This document shows, piece by piece, positions 1 to 5,402 of a stretch of DNA of 6,437 nt. The notes beneath the pieces are model-generated. The model searched no databases. It was not told the origin of the DNA and worked only from the letters and a program-made list of their open reading frames with translations. How positions within the stretch are numbered: position 1 is the first letter of the stretch; the number at the start of each line of letters is the position of its first letter. Source of the DNA: Methanosalsum sp. Its GTDB lineage: Archaea; Halobacteriota; Methanosarcinia; Methanosarcinales; Methanosarcinaceae. The DNA is taken from assembly GCA_007127385.1 (NCBI GenBank), contig SKZM01000225.1, positions 1 through 6,437 on the forward strand. The letters are read 5' to 3'. Made by a program: the position numbers and the translations under genes.

Positions 1-470
1 TCCATCAGTCCTATAAACATTCACAGAGACTTAAAAAAATAAGGAAGATGGAAATTAGAGGAGAAGGTATGCCTGTAAAGATAATCTCTGCATTTACAAA
101 AGAAGATATAGCCACTACTAAAGAGGCATACGGATTAAAAGCAGGAGATATTGTATATATGGAAGATCCAAGTGGTGGAGGGGCTATGACCGCTTCTATT
201 TTAATAGATGCTGGAGTACGTGCAGTTATTGTACCTGAAGAATTATCCCATGCAGCACAATCATCATTTTTCAAAAGCAAGATCCCTGTTCTCAGGGATA
301 TACCACTCCAGAGGGCAGATGATTTTGCAATAGCTGATCCTGAAATAATTGAAAATGCTATCCTTGAATGGGAAGAATATGAAAAAAAAATGCGTGCTGC
401 AGAGGAAGAACAAAAACTGCAGTTCCTTGTTGATGAGTACAGGAGCAAACGTAAAAGAGGACTTGTTTGA
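1..470 (+). CDS. DUF460-type archaeal protein, C-terminal part (5' end outside window)
   Basis: The reading frame is open to the left edge (first full codon at position 3), so the ATG at 48 is probably internal and this is the last 155 codons of a longer gene. The visible part begins with a basic helix, then PVKIISAFTKEDI, a KAGDIVYMEDPSGGG glycine loop, AGVRAVIVPEELSHAA and KIPVL. This order is what I remember from the C-terminal domain of archaeal DUF460 proteins (about 600-700 residues), which are annotated as having an RNase H-like or RuvC/YqgF-like fold. The last 40 residues are a charged coiled-coil-like tail (ILEWEEYEKKMRAAEEEQK) ending in KRKRGLV. It is the only plus-strand gene and converges on the DUF2148 gene. 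The molecular function of DUF460 proteins is not established as far as I know. The family call is from memory of motif style and is moderately secure; the open frame is seen directly. Confidence 0.72.
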   Translation, partial: HQSYKHSQRLKKIRKMEIRGEGMPVKIISAFTKEDIATTKEAYGLKAGDIVYMEDPSGGGAMTASILIDAGVRAVIVPEELSHAAQSSFFKSKIPVLRDIPLQRADDFAIADPEIIENAILEWEEYEKKMRAAEEEQKLQFLVDEYRSKRKRGLV

Positions 471-482
471 AGGTTATTTATA

Positions 483-519
483 TCTTTTTTATTCTTAGCT
501 AATAGGAAAAGTTTTTCCT
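483..519. terminator. T-rich tract and small hairpin between convergent genes
   Basis: The 87-bp gap between the two converging genes (471-557) holds a plus-strand T-rich stretch at 483-495, the kind of signal archaeal RNA polymerase uses for termination of the upstream gene. It is followed by the inverted repeat AGGAAAA (504-510) / TTTTCCT (513-519) with only two bases between, so any hairpin would open at the tip. The repeat could serve the minus-strand gene. I see no other coding or RNA signal in the gap. Confidence 0.45.
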
Positions 520-557
520 GTTTCTACATCATGTTTGCATAAATTTTAGTCTAAAGA

Positions 558-1103
558 TCATTTCCTGTCAAAAAATATGTTCTTACCACTGATATTTAGA
601 GGAATTCCATAGATCATATCAGCATCCATAAGCCCGGCTGCTCTGGCAGCAGAACCTGCAGTATACATTACCCTGTTATCAATACATAGATCCTTTGCTT
701 TGGATACTGCTGCACCAACAGCGATTCCAAGATCAATGTATTTTATGGAACAATTTGGCCCTCTGTAATCAGATTCAACCTTCTCAGTATTGAGCATTTC
801 CTGGCAGGTGGCATATCCACATCCGGAACAATCAAGGGAACTGGACTCACATTCTTTGAGTCCGATCAAAACAACTGCGTCTGCTTCTCTTATGTTGCCG
901 GAATCCCTTTTAAAAAATCCGAAACCTTTTCCTTTTTGATCTGCAATCTTCTCCATTGTGTCTGCAAGGATGCCAATTTCATCATTTTCAACAATTCCTG
1001 TTAGTATGTCGTCTACACCTCTTGCTTTGGGAGAAGTTCTTGCTGCAGTCAGAATCATTCTTGCAAATGTTTCAATATCATTGTTTTCTGGATTTAGTTT
1101 CAT
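558..1103 (-). CDS. DUF2148 protein with ferredoxin-like Fe-S motif
   Basis: This 181-residue protein matches the archaeal and bacterial DUF2148 family ('uncharacterized protein containing a ferredoxin domain') in length and layout. The N-terminal helix contains AARTSPKARGVDD (20-32), typical of the family. A cysteine cluster follows: C85, then C92-x2-C95-x4-C100 and C118 after GPN. The C92/C95/C100/C118 spacing resembles the single [4Fe-4S] motif of the RnfB and CdhD/AcsC-type Fe-S domain (Pfam FeS, PF04060). The C-terminal half has IDLGIAVGAAVSKAKDLC (123-140) and MYTAGSAARAAGL (146-158), reminiscent of nitroreductase-like or flavin-site segments, although no cofactor is proven. It is probably cytoplasmic, with no membrane segment. 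The ATG at 1103 has no clear Shine-Dalgarno, so a short or leaderless transcript is possible. The biological role is unknown. Family assignment is confident; cluster ligation is inferred from cysteine spacing. Confidence 0.85.
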   Translation of the reverse strand: MKLNPENNDIETFARMILTAARTSPKARGVDDILTGIVENDEIGILADTMEKIADQKGKGFGFFKRDSGNIREADAVVLIGLKECESSSLDCSGCGYATCQEMLNTEKVESDYRGPNCSIKYIDLGIAVGAAVSKAKDLCIDNRVMYTAGSAARAAGLMDADMIYGIPLNISGKNIFFDRK

Positions 1104-1198
1104 GGATATTTAGTTATGAGTGATCGAGTAAATATCTTTTGGGTTTCAAGGGTCAGAAAATCATAAATAGATTTCTTTCCTGAAAACGGCTTGTGGTA
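1104..1198 (-). promoter_or_regulatory. Probable promoter region of the DUF2148 gene
   Basis: The 95 bp between mobA and the DUF2148 gene hold two AT-rich boxes on the minus strand. One is CTATTTATGA around 1161-1170. The other is AAAAGATATTTA around 1128-1139, whose distance to the ATG (about 28 bp) would give a leaderless mRNA, in line with the missing ribosome binding site. The gap suggests the DUF2148 gene may be transcribed separately from mobA. I cannot choose between the boxes from sequence alone. Confidence 0.35.
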
Positions 1199-1816
1199 TT
1201 ATTTCTGTAAATTTTGCAGATCAGATATGGTATTGATGTTTTGAAATGTTCTAAGTTCTGGATCAATTTCTTGAATAACTGATATGTCTACATACAGGAT
1301 ATCTTTCATTAATCTCACTGGTGAGAGAACAAATTTTTCGTTATTCTCAATGGCTTTTTCGGTTGCCCTGAGCATTGTATTTCTCCTGTACACAGAGTGA
1401 AGCGGCTCAAACTTTCCGTTATTGTATCTGGGAATTGCTGCATCATGGCCATGTGAAAGTCCGGTGAGAAGCTGAATGACATCTTTATTTAAATATGGCA
1501 TATCTACTGCTGTAACAAACACATATTCTTCTGAACAGGCTCTCAATCCTTCTCTGATCCCTTCAAGCGGACCGTAATCTGTTTGCTTATCAATTACTGC
1601 TGTGTATTCTGCAAGAATTTTGCCAAATATTTCTTCAAAAAGACTTTTCTGATCCTTATCCCTTAAAGATATGACAATTTCGTTGCTCACCTGTTTTGTG
1701 ATCTCTATTATATGCTCTAAGAGAGCTTTATCTTCATATGATATAAGGGCCTTTTCAATGTTCCCAAGGCGCTGTCCCTTTCCGCCTGCAAGTATCAGTA
1801 CTGACAGATTTTTCAT
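1199..1816 (-). CDS. mobA: Molybdenum cofactor guanylyltransferase (MobA family)
   Basis: MobA transfers GMP from GTP to molybdopterin to make the guanine dinucleotide cofactor. In methanogens the likely clients are formylmethanofuran dehydrogenases and other Mo/W oxidoreductases. Numbering from the ATG at 1816 (205 residues), the nucleotide loop LAGGKGQRLG is at 9-18 with the conserved lysine K22. GPLEGI is at 82-87, the metal-binding aspartate is D105 in VTAVDMPYL, and EPLHSVY at 137-143 and FQNINTISDL at 191-200 close the fold; the last is a good MobA signature. The frame could also begin at a TTG at 1840. I prefer the ATG at 1816 because the LAGG loop then falls at the usual distance from the N-terminus and an AGGAAG lies upstream. 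It is about 110 bp downstream of the small membrane-protein gene and may be the last gene of that operon. A related nucleotidyltransferase (CofC- or MocA-like) is less likely given the C-terminal motif. Confidence 0.88.
   Translation of the reverse strand: MKNLSVLILAGGKGQRLGNIEKALISYEDKALLEHIIEITKQVSNEIVISLRDKDQKSLFEEIFGKILAEYTAVIDKQTDYGPLEGIREGLRACSEEYVFVTAVDMPYLNKDVIQLLTGLSHGHDAAIPRYNNGKFEPLHSVYRRNTMLRATEKAIENNEKFVLSPVRLMKDILYVDISVIQEIDPELRTFQNINTISDLQNLQK
1795..1804. promoter_or_regulatory. TCAGTACTGA palindrome inside the 5' end of mobA
   Basis: This perfect 10-bp palindrome lies about 12-22 bp inside mobA from its ATG. Read on the minus strand it shares the 11-mer TGTCAGTACTG with the candidate operator at 3173-3183 upstream of the regulator gene. 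It encodes part of the conserved SVLILAGG segment, so protein constraint may explain it. It may be a roadblock-type operator or chance. Confidence 0.25.
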
Positions 1817-1864
1817 GTTTTGTAGCTTCCTGAAAAGCAAACAATTTCCTTTAAATGTAAGCTG

Positions 1865-1930
1865 TTAAATGGTCAACAATTGAGAGTATACAATATTAGC
1901 CTGTTCTTCTGTAAGTTTAAAGGCGTTCAT
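1865..1930 (-). CDS. Possible 21-residue leaderless/coupled small ORF
   Basis: The stop codon of the upstream membrane-protein gene and the ATG of this ORF share ATGA (bases 1927-1930), the classic arrangement for translational coupling. The peptide is MNAFKLTEEQANIVYSQLLT plus a final Ile, then TAA. It would form one amphipathic, acidic helix. No Shine-Dalgarno precedes it, so expression would depend on the ribosome ending the previous gene. It fills over half of the 110-bp gap before mobA. It is too short to recognise by homology, and a random 22-codon open frame is common. The overlap is the only real argument for it. Confidence 0.25.
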   Translation of the reverse strand: MNAFKLTEEQANIVYSQLLTI

Positions 1931-2124
1931 TTCCGATATTTATTATAATATAACCCAAGGAGGAAATAACCAATCACTCCTGCAATGAGAGTTCCCGGGA
2001 CAAAACCTGGTATCTGAGATTCTGTATACATAAAATATAAATTTATAGTTGCCAGATAAACCACTGAAAAAAGAAAAAATCCCAGCAACTGAATATGTAT
2101 TTTAGATAGATTTTTGAAAGTCAT
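1927..2124 (-). CDS. Small two-helix membrane protein of unknown function
   Basis: I do not recognise this 65-residue protein. It has a basic N-terminus (KNLSKIH), a hydrophobic helix at about 11-32, a short polar turn with ESQIPGFVPG (35-44), a second hydrophobic helix at about 44-60 and a basic end, YYNKYRK. The positive charges at both termini predict a hairpin with both ends in the cytoplasm. It starts 39 bp after the stop of the NapH-like gene on the same strand with no evident terminator between, so it is probably co-transcribed. It could be an accessory or anchoring subunit of the NapH-like protein, which is an inference from position only. The ribosome binding site is weak (AGAAGAT), and the translation may partly rely on readthrough from upstream. 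The length and coherent hydrophobic pattern make it a credible gene. Confidence 0.7.
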   Translation of the reverse strand: MTFKNLSKIHIQLLGFFLFSVVYLATINLYFMYTESQIPGFVPGTLIAGVIGYFLLGLYYNKYRK

Positions 2125-2163
2125 ATTATCTTCTATTGTACTGCAATCCTTAAAAAATTATGC

Positions 2164-2772
2164 TCATAGTTTTAATGCGGTTACAGGGCAGACATCAATG
2201 CACCTTTTACATTTTATGCAGTCTGGCTTTGGATCGGCAATATTAACTTCCAGTTGCATTGGACAAACCTGATCACATTTTTTACATTCAATGCATTTGT
2301 TTTCATTAAATTGCAACTGATGTTTGTTACCACCTATAGTTCTCTGGACCGTACCCATTGGACAGAAAGTACACCAGGTTCTTGGAGCAACAGAAACTCC
2401 CAGGACTATTGCAATAACTGTTGTCATGGCACACATTATCACAAAGACCATACCAATCTGATTAATTAGTCCTTCTGTTAAAAGAAGCCTGTATCCCATA
2501 AATCCCATCAGTAGAATGAATATTGGTACCCTTATCCAGTAACTTCTCAGCAAATCTGGAATCTCTATATTCTTTGTTATTTTTCCTATCCAGAAATCCA
2601 CAAAACTGCCTCTTGGACACAAATTTCCACAGAACCATCTTCCTTTAAATGGTGCTATCAGTAAAAGTGTTATAAATACTATCGGAACAAGGTATCCCAG
2701 TAAGGGGAACAGGAATCCAAATATTGAAACGATCAGAACCAGTATTCCAAGATATGGTGTTATTTTAAGCAT
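2164..2772 (-). CDS. NapH-like membrane ferredoxin with two [4Fe-4S] motifs
   Basis: This 202-residue polytopic membrane protein with a C-terminal two-cluster ferredoxin domain has the layout of the NapH/NosR/CcoG-type (Fer4_5) family, which passes electrons between membrane carriers and Fe-S or extracytoplasmic partners. Numbered from the ATG at 2772, hydrophobic helices lie at about 6-24, 27-43, 81-99 and 106-128. After helix 2 comes FCGNLCPRG (C48-x3-C52-P) and after helix 4 WCTFCPMG (C134-x2-C137-P). The C-terminus has C160xxC163xxC166xxxC170-P and C185xxC188xxC191xxxC195-P, two classical [4Fe-4S] sites. A GTG at 2781 is also possible. I prefer the ATG because GTGAT, a match to the archaeal Shine-Dalgarno core, lies five bases before it. 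It begins 18 bp after the regulator stop, clearly one operon. No FMN-binding or catalytic partner is in the window, so its electron donor and acceptor are unknown; methanophenazine is a plausible donor if the host is Methanosarcinales. Confidence 0.85.
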   Translation of the reverse strand: MLKITPYLGILVLIVSIFGFLFPLLGYLVPIVFITLLLIAPFKGRWFCGNLCPRGSFVDFWIGKITKNIEIPDLLRSYWIRVPIFILLMGFMGYRLLLTEGLINQIGMVFVIMCAMTTVIAIVLGVSVAPRTWCTFCPMGTVQRTIGGNKHQLQFNENKCIECKKCDQVCPMQLEVNIADPKPDCIKCKRCIDVCPVTALKL

Positions 2773-2790
2773 ATTAATCACTTTATGAAT

Positions 2791-3150
2791 TCATTTATCA
2801 TCTGCCCAAATCTCAAGCTCATTCTCCAGACGCCTGATCCAGCTTTGTACAGTTGACATTATGATATCTTTAATTTCTTTTTTTGACTTTACCTTGTACA
2901 CAAAAACGTATCCTCCTCCATCGAGGTTGCTCTGTGATCGGATGAGAATATTTTTTTCATGAAGTTTCTTCACAGCTTTTTGAGCGGTCGAAAGATCAAA
3001 ATTAAGGGATGTGGAAATACTTTCTGCAGTATGGTATTTTTTATCATTTTCAATAAAATACTTTAAAATCTGTAGATCTGCTCTTGTGAGATTCAGACTG
3101 CATTTCACAACTGCATCGATCTCGAATTCTTTGCATGCAAAGTCTATCAT
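2791..3150 (-). CDS. Winged-helix transcriptional regulator (TrmB/MarR-like) with N-terminal cysteines
   Basis: From the ATG at 3150 this is a 119-residue DNA-binding protein. The first 20 residues hold C6 and C17 (MIDFACKEFEIDAVVKC). A winged helix-turn-helix follows: LTRADLQILKYFIE (22-35), TAESISTSLNFDLSTAQKAV (41-60, helix-turn-helix) and KKLHEKNILIRS (61-72). A glycine-rich wing, DGGGYVFVYKVKSK (76-89), leads to a C-terminal amphipathic helix likely used for dimerisation. The frame continues upstream to 3234 but encodes an unlikely hydrophobic stretch. The 3150 start is set by GAGGT at 3158-3162 with a 7-base spacer. It is the first gene of the operon with the NapH-like protein and is preceded by AGTACT palindromes, so it probably controls its own operon. 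The exact subfamily is uncertain. The paired cysteines could sense redox state or bind a metal or cluster, which is inference. Confidence 0.8.
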   Translation of the reverse strand: MIDFACKEFEIDAVVKCSLNLTRADLQILKYFIENDKKYHTAESISTSLNFDLSTAQKAVKKLHEKNILIRSQSNLDGGGYVFVYKVKSKKEIKDIIMSTVQSWIRRLENELEIWADDK

Positions 3151-3157
3151 TATGTGT

Positions 3158-3162
3158 ACCTC
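3158..3162 (-). promoter_or_regulatory. Ribosome binding site GAGGT fixing the regulator start
   Basis: GAGGT on the minus strand ends seven bases before the ATG at 3150. It is the strongest Shine-Dalgarno in the area and argues that the longer open frame reaching 3234 is not translated. Confidence 0.7.
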
Positions 3163-3171
3163 AAATTTCCT

Positions 3172-3282
3172 ACAGTACTGACATATGATGTAAGCATAAA
3201 TAAAGGATATCAAGTACTGCACTATTATGATCAAAAACGTCAGTACTGTGTGTCAATCACTGTAAATCACATATAATAAAAA
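3172..3282 (-). promoter_or_regulatory. Promoter region with AGTACT-centred operator candidates
   Basis: Three palindromic sites precede the regulator: ACAGTACTGAC (3172-3182), AAGTACTG (3212-3219) and GTCAGTACTGT (3239-3249). The outer two are the same 11-bp word in opposite orientation. Two minus-strand TATA candidates fit them. TTTATTTAT (3196-3204) would start transcription near 3174, on the first site. TTTATTATAT (about 3271-3280) would start near 3249, on the third site. A site on the transcription start is the usual position for an archaeal repressor. Further upstream is GTGATT twice, ten bases apart (3255-3260 and 3265-3270). Autoregulation by the adjacent regulator is the simplest reading, but it is inferred. 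No gene or RNA is seen in the 206-bp gap. Confidence 0.55.
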
Positions 3283-3296
3283 AATTAATCCGATCG

Positions 3297-3350
3297 AAAT
3301 AAAAAATAAGTTAGAGTCAGAATTGCATAAATACTAGCCTGCTAGGGGCT
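3297..3350 (-). terminator. Hairpin and T-rich terminator after the 227-residue gene
   Basis: Reading the minus strand past the stop at 3357, there is a perfect short inverted repeat CTAGC/GCTAG (3334-3338 and 3341-3345). An overlapping alternative stem uses AGCC (3336-3339) and GGCT (3347-3350). A T-rich tract then spans 3298-3310, and another lies at about 3277-3285. This fits archaeal T-tract termination and insulates the regulator operon from the gene upstream. Confidence 0.5.
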
Positions 3351-3356
3351 GATATC

Positions 3357-4040
3357 TCAAATTACTTCTGCAGTTTTGGGATAGTCTCCCTGGAAGTTTA
3401 AATTTCCGTTTTCTATTGAAAGTTCATCTATATGCAATCCTGGCATTCTACCCAGATTGGCATTAATTAGATTTTCGAGTGCCTTTTCACCTTCGTCCTG
3501 CAAACTGCCAGGAACAGGTATCAACCCAACCTTTGCATTATCAAAATCCAGTTCTATACCTGTGTTACTTGCCTTTGTGATAGTACCTGATATGTAAACA
3601 GGACCTTTGAAATTAACACCATGATCACGCAGATCAACATATGCTGATAATTCAGCATTATTTTCATCCCCCAATCTCACCTGTATCTGCTTTAAAGGAC
3701 CATCATTATTACTGATCTGTAAATATGAACTCAGTTGCGAACTCGAAAGACTAACATCCATAGGTGCTGGATCTGAATATATGATATCTCTGGTTAACCA
3801 GTATTCGGATGGTGGATCTTTAAGATTTATCTGATACTCTTCTAACATTGCATCATAAATAGCCGGATCCACTTCAACACCCAGGTCCACCGGTTCATCT
3901 GTACCTAATAAAGATGTGACTATCGGAATATTTACAGCACCTGTTGCAGCTACTGCGGTAAGTCCTCCAACTATCAGCAGTATTATGACAGCAACAATGA
4001 TGTTAATACTTCCTCTGTCATTATTTCTAACTGTCTTCAT
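3357..4040 (-). CDS. Membrane-anchored extracytoplasmic protein of unknown function
   Basis: This 227-residue protein has a short basic N-terminus (MKTVRNNDRG), one strong hydrophobic segment at about 12-32 and a long polar domain with no cysteine, so it is probably tethered to the membrane and faces outward. The DRG-SINIIVAV junction loosely recalls a pilin-like processing site but lacks clear type IV pilin context. After the anchor come a DLGV motif (52-55), a helical stretch IYDAMLEEYQINLK (61-74) and SLSSSQLSSYL (97-107). A beta-rich region follows with VRLGDENNAELSAYVDL (121-137), VYISGTIT (148-155) and VGLIPVPGSL (171-180), then a helix and LSIENGNLNFQGDYP (207-221). The pattern is reminiscent of LmeA/YpmS-type lipid-binding folds, a guess from layout. 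The ATG at 4040 has a good AGGAG eight to nine bases upstream. It lies between two terminator-like tracts and is probably transcribed alone. Confidence 0.75.
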   Translation of the reverse strand: MKTVRNNDRGSINIIVAVIILLIVGGLTAVAATGAVNIPIVTSLLGTDEPVDLGVEVDPAIYDAMLEEYQINLKDPPSEYWLTRDIIYSDPAPMDVSLSSSQLSSYLQISNNDGPLKQIQVRLGDENNAELSAYVDLRDHGVNFKGPVYISGTITKASNTGIELDFDNAKVGLIPVPGSLQDEGEKALENLINANLGRMPGLHIDELSIENGNLNFQGDYPKTAEVI

Positions 4041-4120
4041 ATCTATATCTCCTCTTCAAGCTTTTTTGAGGTAACAATAAGAATAAACTAACATGTCAAA
4101 TTATTCCTGATAGAATAAAT
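4041..4120 (-). promoter_or_regulatory. Putative promoter and RBS of the 227-residue gene
   Basis: Upstream of the ATG at 4040 the minus strand reads GAGGAG (4050-4055). Two AT-rich boxes could act as TATA elements: TTTATTCTTA (about 4078-4087) and ATTTATTCTA (about 4110-4119). The nearer one would leave a leader of roughly 16 bases, barely enough for the Shine-Dalgarno; the farther one leaves about 48. The ribosome binding site is clear, the TATA choice is not. Confidence 0.4.
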
Positions 4121-4132
4121 CCCTGTCGTTTT

Positions 4133-4147
4133 AAGATAAAAAAATAG
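4133..4147 (-). terminator. T-rich terminator after sufB
   Basis: About 32 bases beyond the sufB stop the minus strand has a tract of seven T residues inside CTATTTTTTTATCTT. There is no strong hairpin. This is a plausible archaeal T-tract terminator ending the sufC-sufB unit before the next gene. Confidence 0.5.
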
Positions 4148-4178
4148 CTGGAAAAGGTACTGAATCAATTTTGGATAA

Positions 4179-5402
4179 TCACACACTACTTGAGCCAATT
4201 TTGTTAATAGTTTCATTAATGTCAGATTCCAGTTCTTCTGGAAGGCCTTTTATGCCAACATCAAGAAAACCGCGGATTATCATTCCAACAGACTGATCTT
4301 CGGTCAATCCCCTGGCCATAAGGTATTCTACCTTCTCTCTGGCAATTTTTCCAACTGCAGCTTCATGGCTCAGTTCAATGTCCTCAACATTTGCTTCAAG
4401 GATTGGGATCGCTCTCTGCATGCCCTTGCTGCTGAGGACCAGTCCATGGCATTCAAGATGTCCTTTTGCCTTATCTGCATTTCCGATCATTTCGCCACGT
4501 GCGATTACTTTTCCACCAGTGGTAATGGTCCTGGAAATGAGTTCTGCTTTTGTACCGGGCGAATTGAATATCACGCGGCTTCCAAGGTCCAGTTCTGAAC
4601 CAGGATGAGCAACAGCTACTGTGTTCATTCTGGCAAATGCTCCCTTTCCTTCAAGCTTGACAGTGGGATATGTTTGAACAGATTTTACAGGTCTCAGGCA
4701 GATGTAATTATTGATAAAGGTTCCACCTTCTTCAACATGTACCACGGTTCTGGGTCTTACACCGATCTGCTCAGACCAGTTGTGTATCATGGTAAAGTTA
4801 AGGGTTGCACCTTTTTTCACATACATTTCAGAAATTCCCAGATGTATCGCTTTTTCAACTTCTTTCTTGGTGGCACATCCGGTTATTATATCCAGCTGGG
4901 CATCTTCTTCTACAATTACTATATTATGTACTGTCTGGGATACATTTTTTGCACCCAACATGAGGCATGTCTGAACAGGTATTGAGGACTTTTTTCCTGC
5001 CGGTGCACGGATAAAATATCCATCTGCATTTTCCAGATAACTTGATGCAGTATACTTATCGGCATCCACTGGTACAATTTTCCAGTAATAATCCTTCAGC
5101 CAGTCATATTTTTGCAGCGCTTTTCGAGTGGATGTAAGCTCAATGTTCTTATCAGTAACGGATGAGTGTGAAACAGTATTGTCTGTCATAAGGAGTGTAC
5201 CAAGCCTTCCCTTCCCGCTTGGAACGATACCTGCACTCAGGAGCAACTTTTTTGTATCCTCATCCAGTTCTTCCAGATTCTGTATAGCTTCTGGTCCTCC
5301 ACTGGTAACTTTGAATTCGCTCAGATCAAAATCTTCACCATATTCAGACCTTTTCTCCAGTGCATTCAATGCCTTTTTCTTTAGCTCTGTTTTACTTTGC
5401 AT
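4179..5402 (-). CDS. sufB: SufB-type Fe-S cluster scaffold protein
   Basis: SufB-type proteins form the beta-helical scaffold on which Fe-S clusters are built, working with the SufC ATPase in the cytoplasm. At 407 residues this is the short archaeal form, sometimes called SmsB of a minimal SUF-like system, shorter than the roughly 495-residue bacterial SufB. The N-terminal helical part (1-60) is followed by a SufBD core with repeated beta strands (about 140-330). Two segments align by eye with functional sites of E. coli SufB: KGHLECHGLVLSSKG (313-327), placing C318 at the essential C405, and ELSHEAAVGKI (343-353), placing H346-E347 at H433-E434. The C-terminal helices (VEYLMARGLTEDQS, IIRGFLDVGI) form the SufC contact region in the family. 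It overlaps the sufC end by 22 bp and has GGGGAG (5411-5416) eight bases before its ATG. No cysteine desulfurase or SufD is nearby, as expected for archaeal pairs. Confidence 0.93.
   Translation of the reverse strand: MQSKTELKKKALNALEKRSEYGEDFDLSEFKVTSGGPEAIQNLEELDEDTKKLLLSAGIVPSGKGRLGTLLMTDNTVSHSSVTDKNIELTSTRKALQKYDWLKDYYWKIVPVDADKYTASSYLENADGYFIRAPAGKKSSIPVQTCLMLGAKNVSQTVHNIVIVEEDAQLDIITGCATKKEVEKAIHLGISEMYVKKGATLNFTMIHNWSEQIGVRPRTVVHVEEGGTFINNYICLRPVKSVQTYPTVKLEGKGAFARMNTVAVAHPGSELDLGSRVIFNSPGTKAELISRTITTGGKVIARGEMIGNADKAKGHLECHGLVLSSKGMQRAIPILEANVEDIELSHEAAVGKIAREKVEYLMARGLTEDQSVGMIIRGFLDVGIKGLPEELESDINETINKIGSSSV

Noticed and set aside
11..448. 145-codon minus-strand open frame
   Set aside because: It is antisense to the DUF460-type gene, is serine-rich and low in charged residues as shadow frames are, and has no recognisable motif.
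1179..1190. 12-bp word CCTGAAAACGGC matched in inverted orientation near 6280-6291
   Set aside because: One or two such matches are expected by chance in a window of this size, and the two contexts are unrelated.
1817..1840. TTG start for mobA
   Set aside because: It would push the nucleotide loop to residue 17, while the ATG at 1816 gives the family-typical spacing. It is not fully excluded because an AAAGGA precedes it.
2135..2147. ATTGTACTGCAAT upstream of the small membrane-protein gene as another operator copy
   Set aside because: It has only GTACTG in common with the palindromes and lacks the AGTACT core; probably chance.
3151..3234. N-terminal extension of the regulator to 3234
   Set aside because: It adds a hydrophobic, non-domain stretch, runs through the palindromic promoter region, and the start at 3150 has a strong GAGGT at the right distance.
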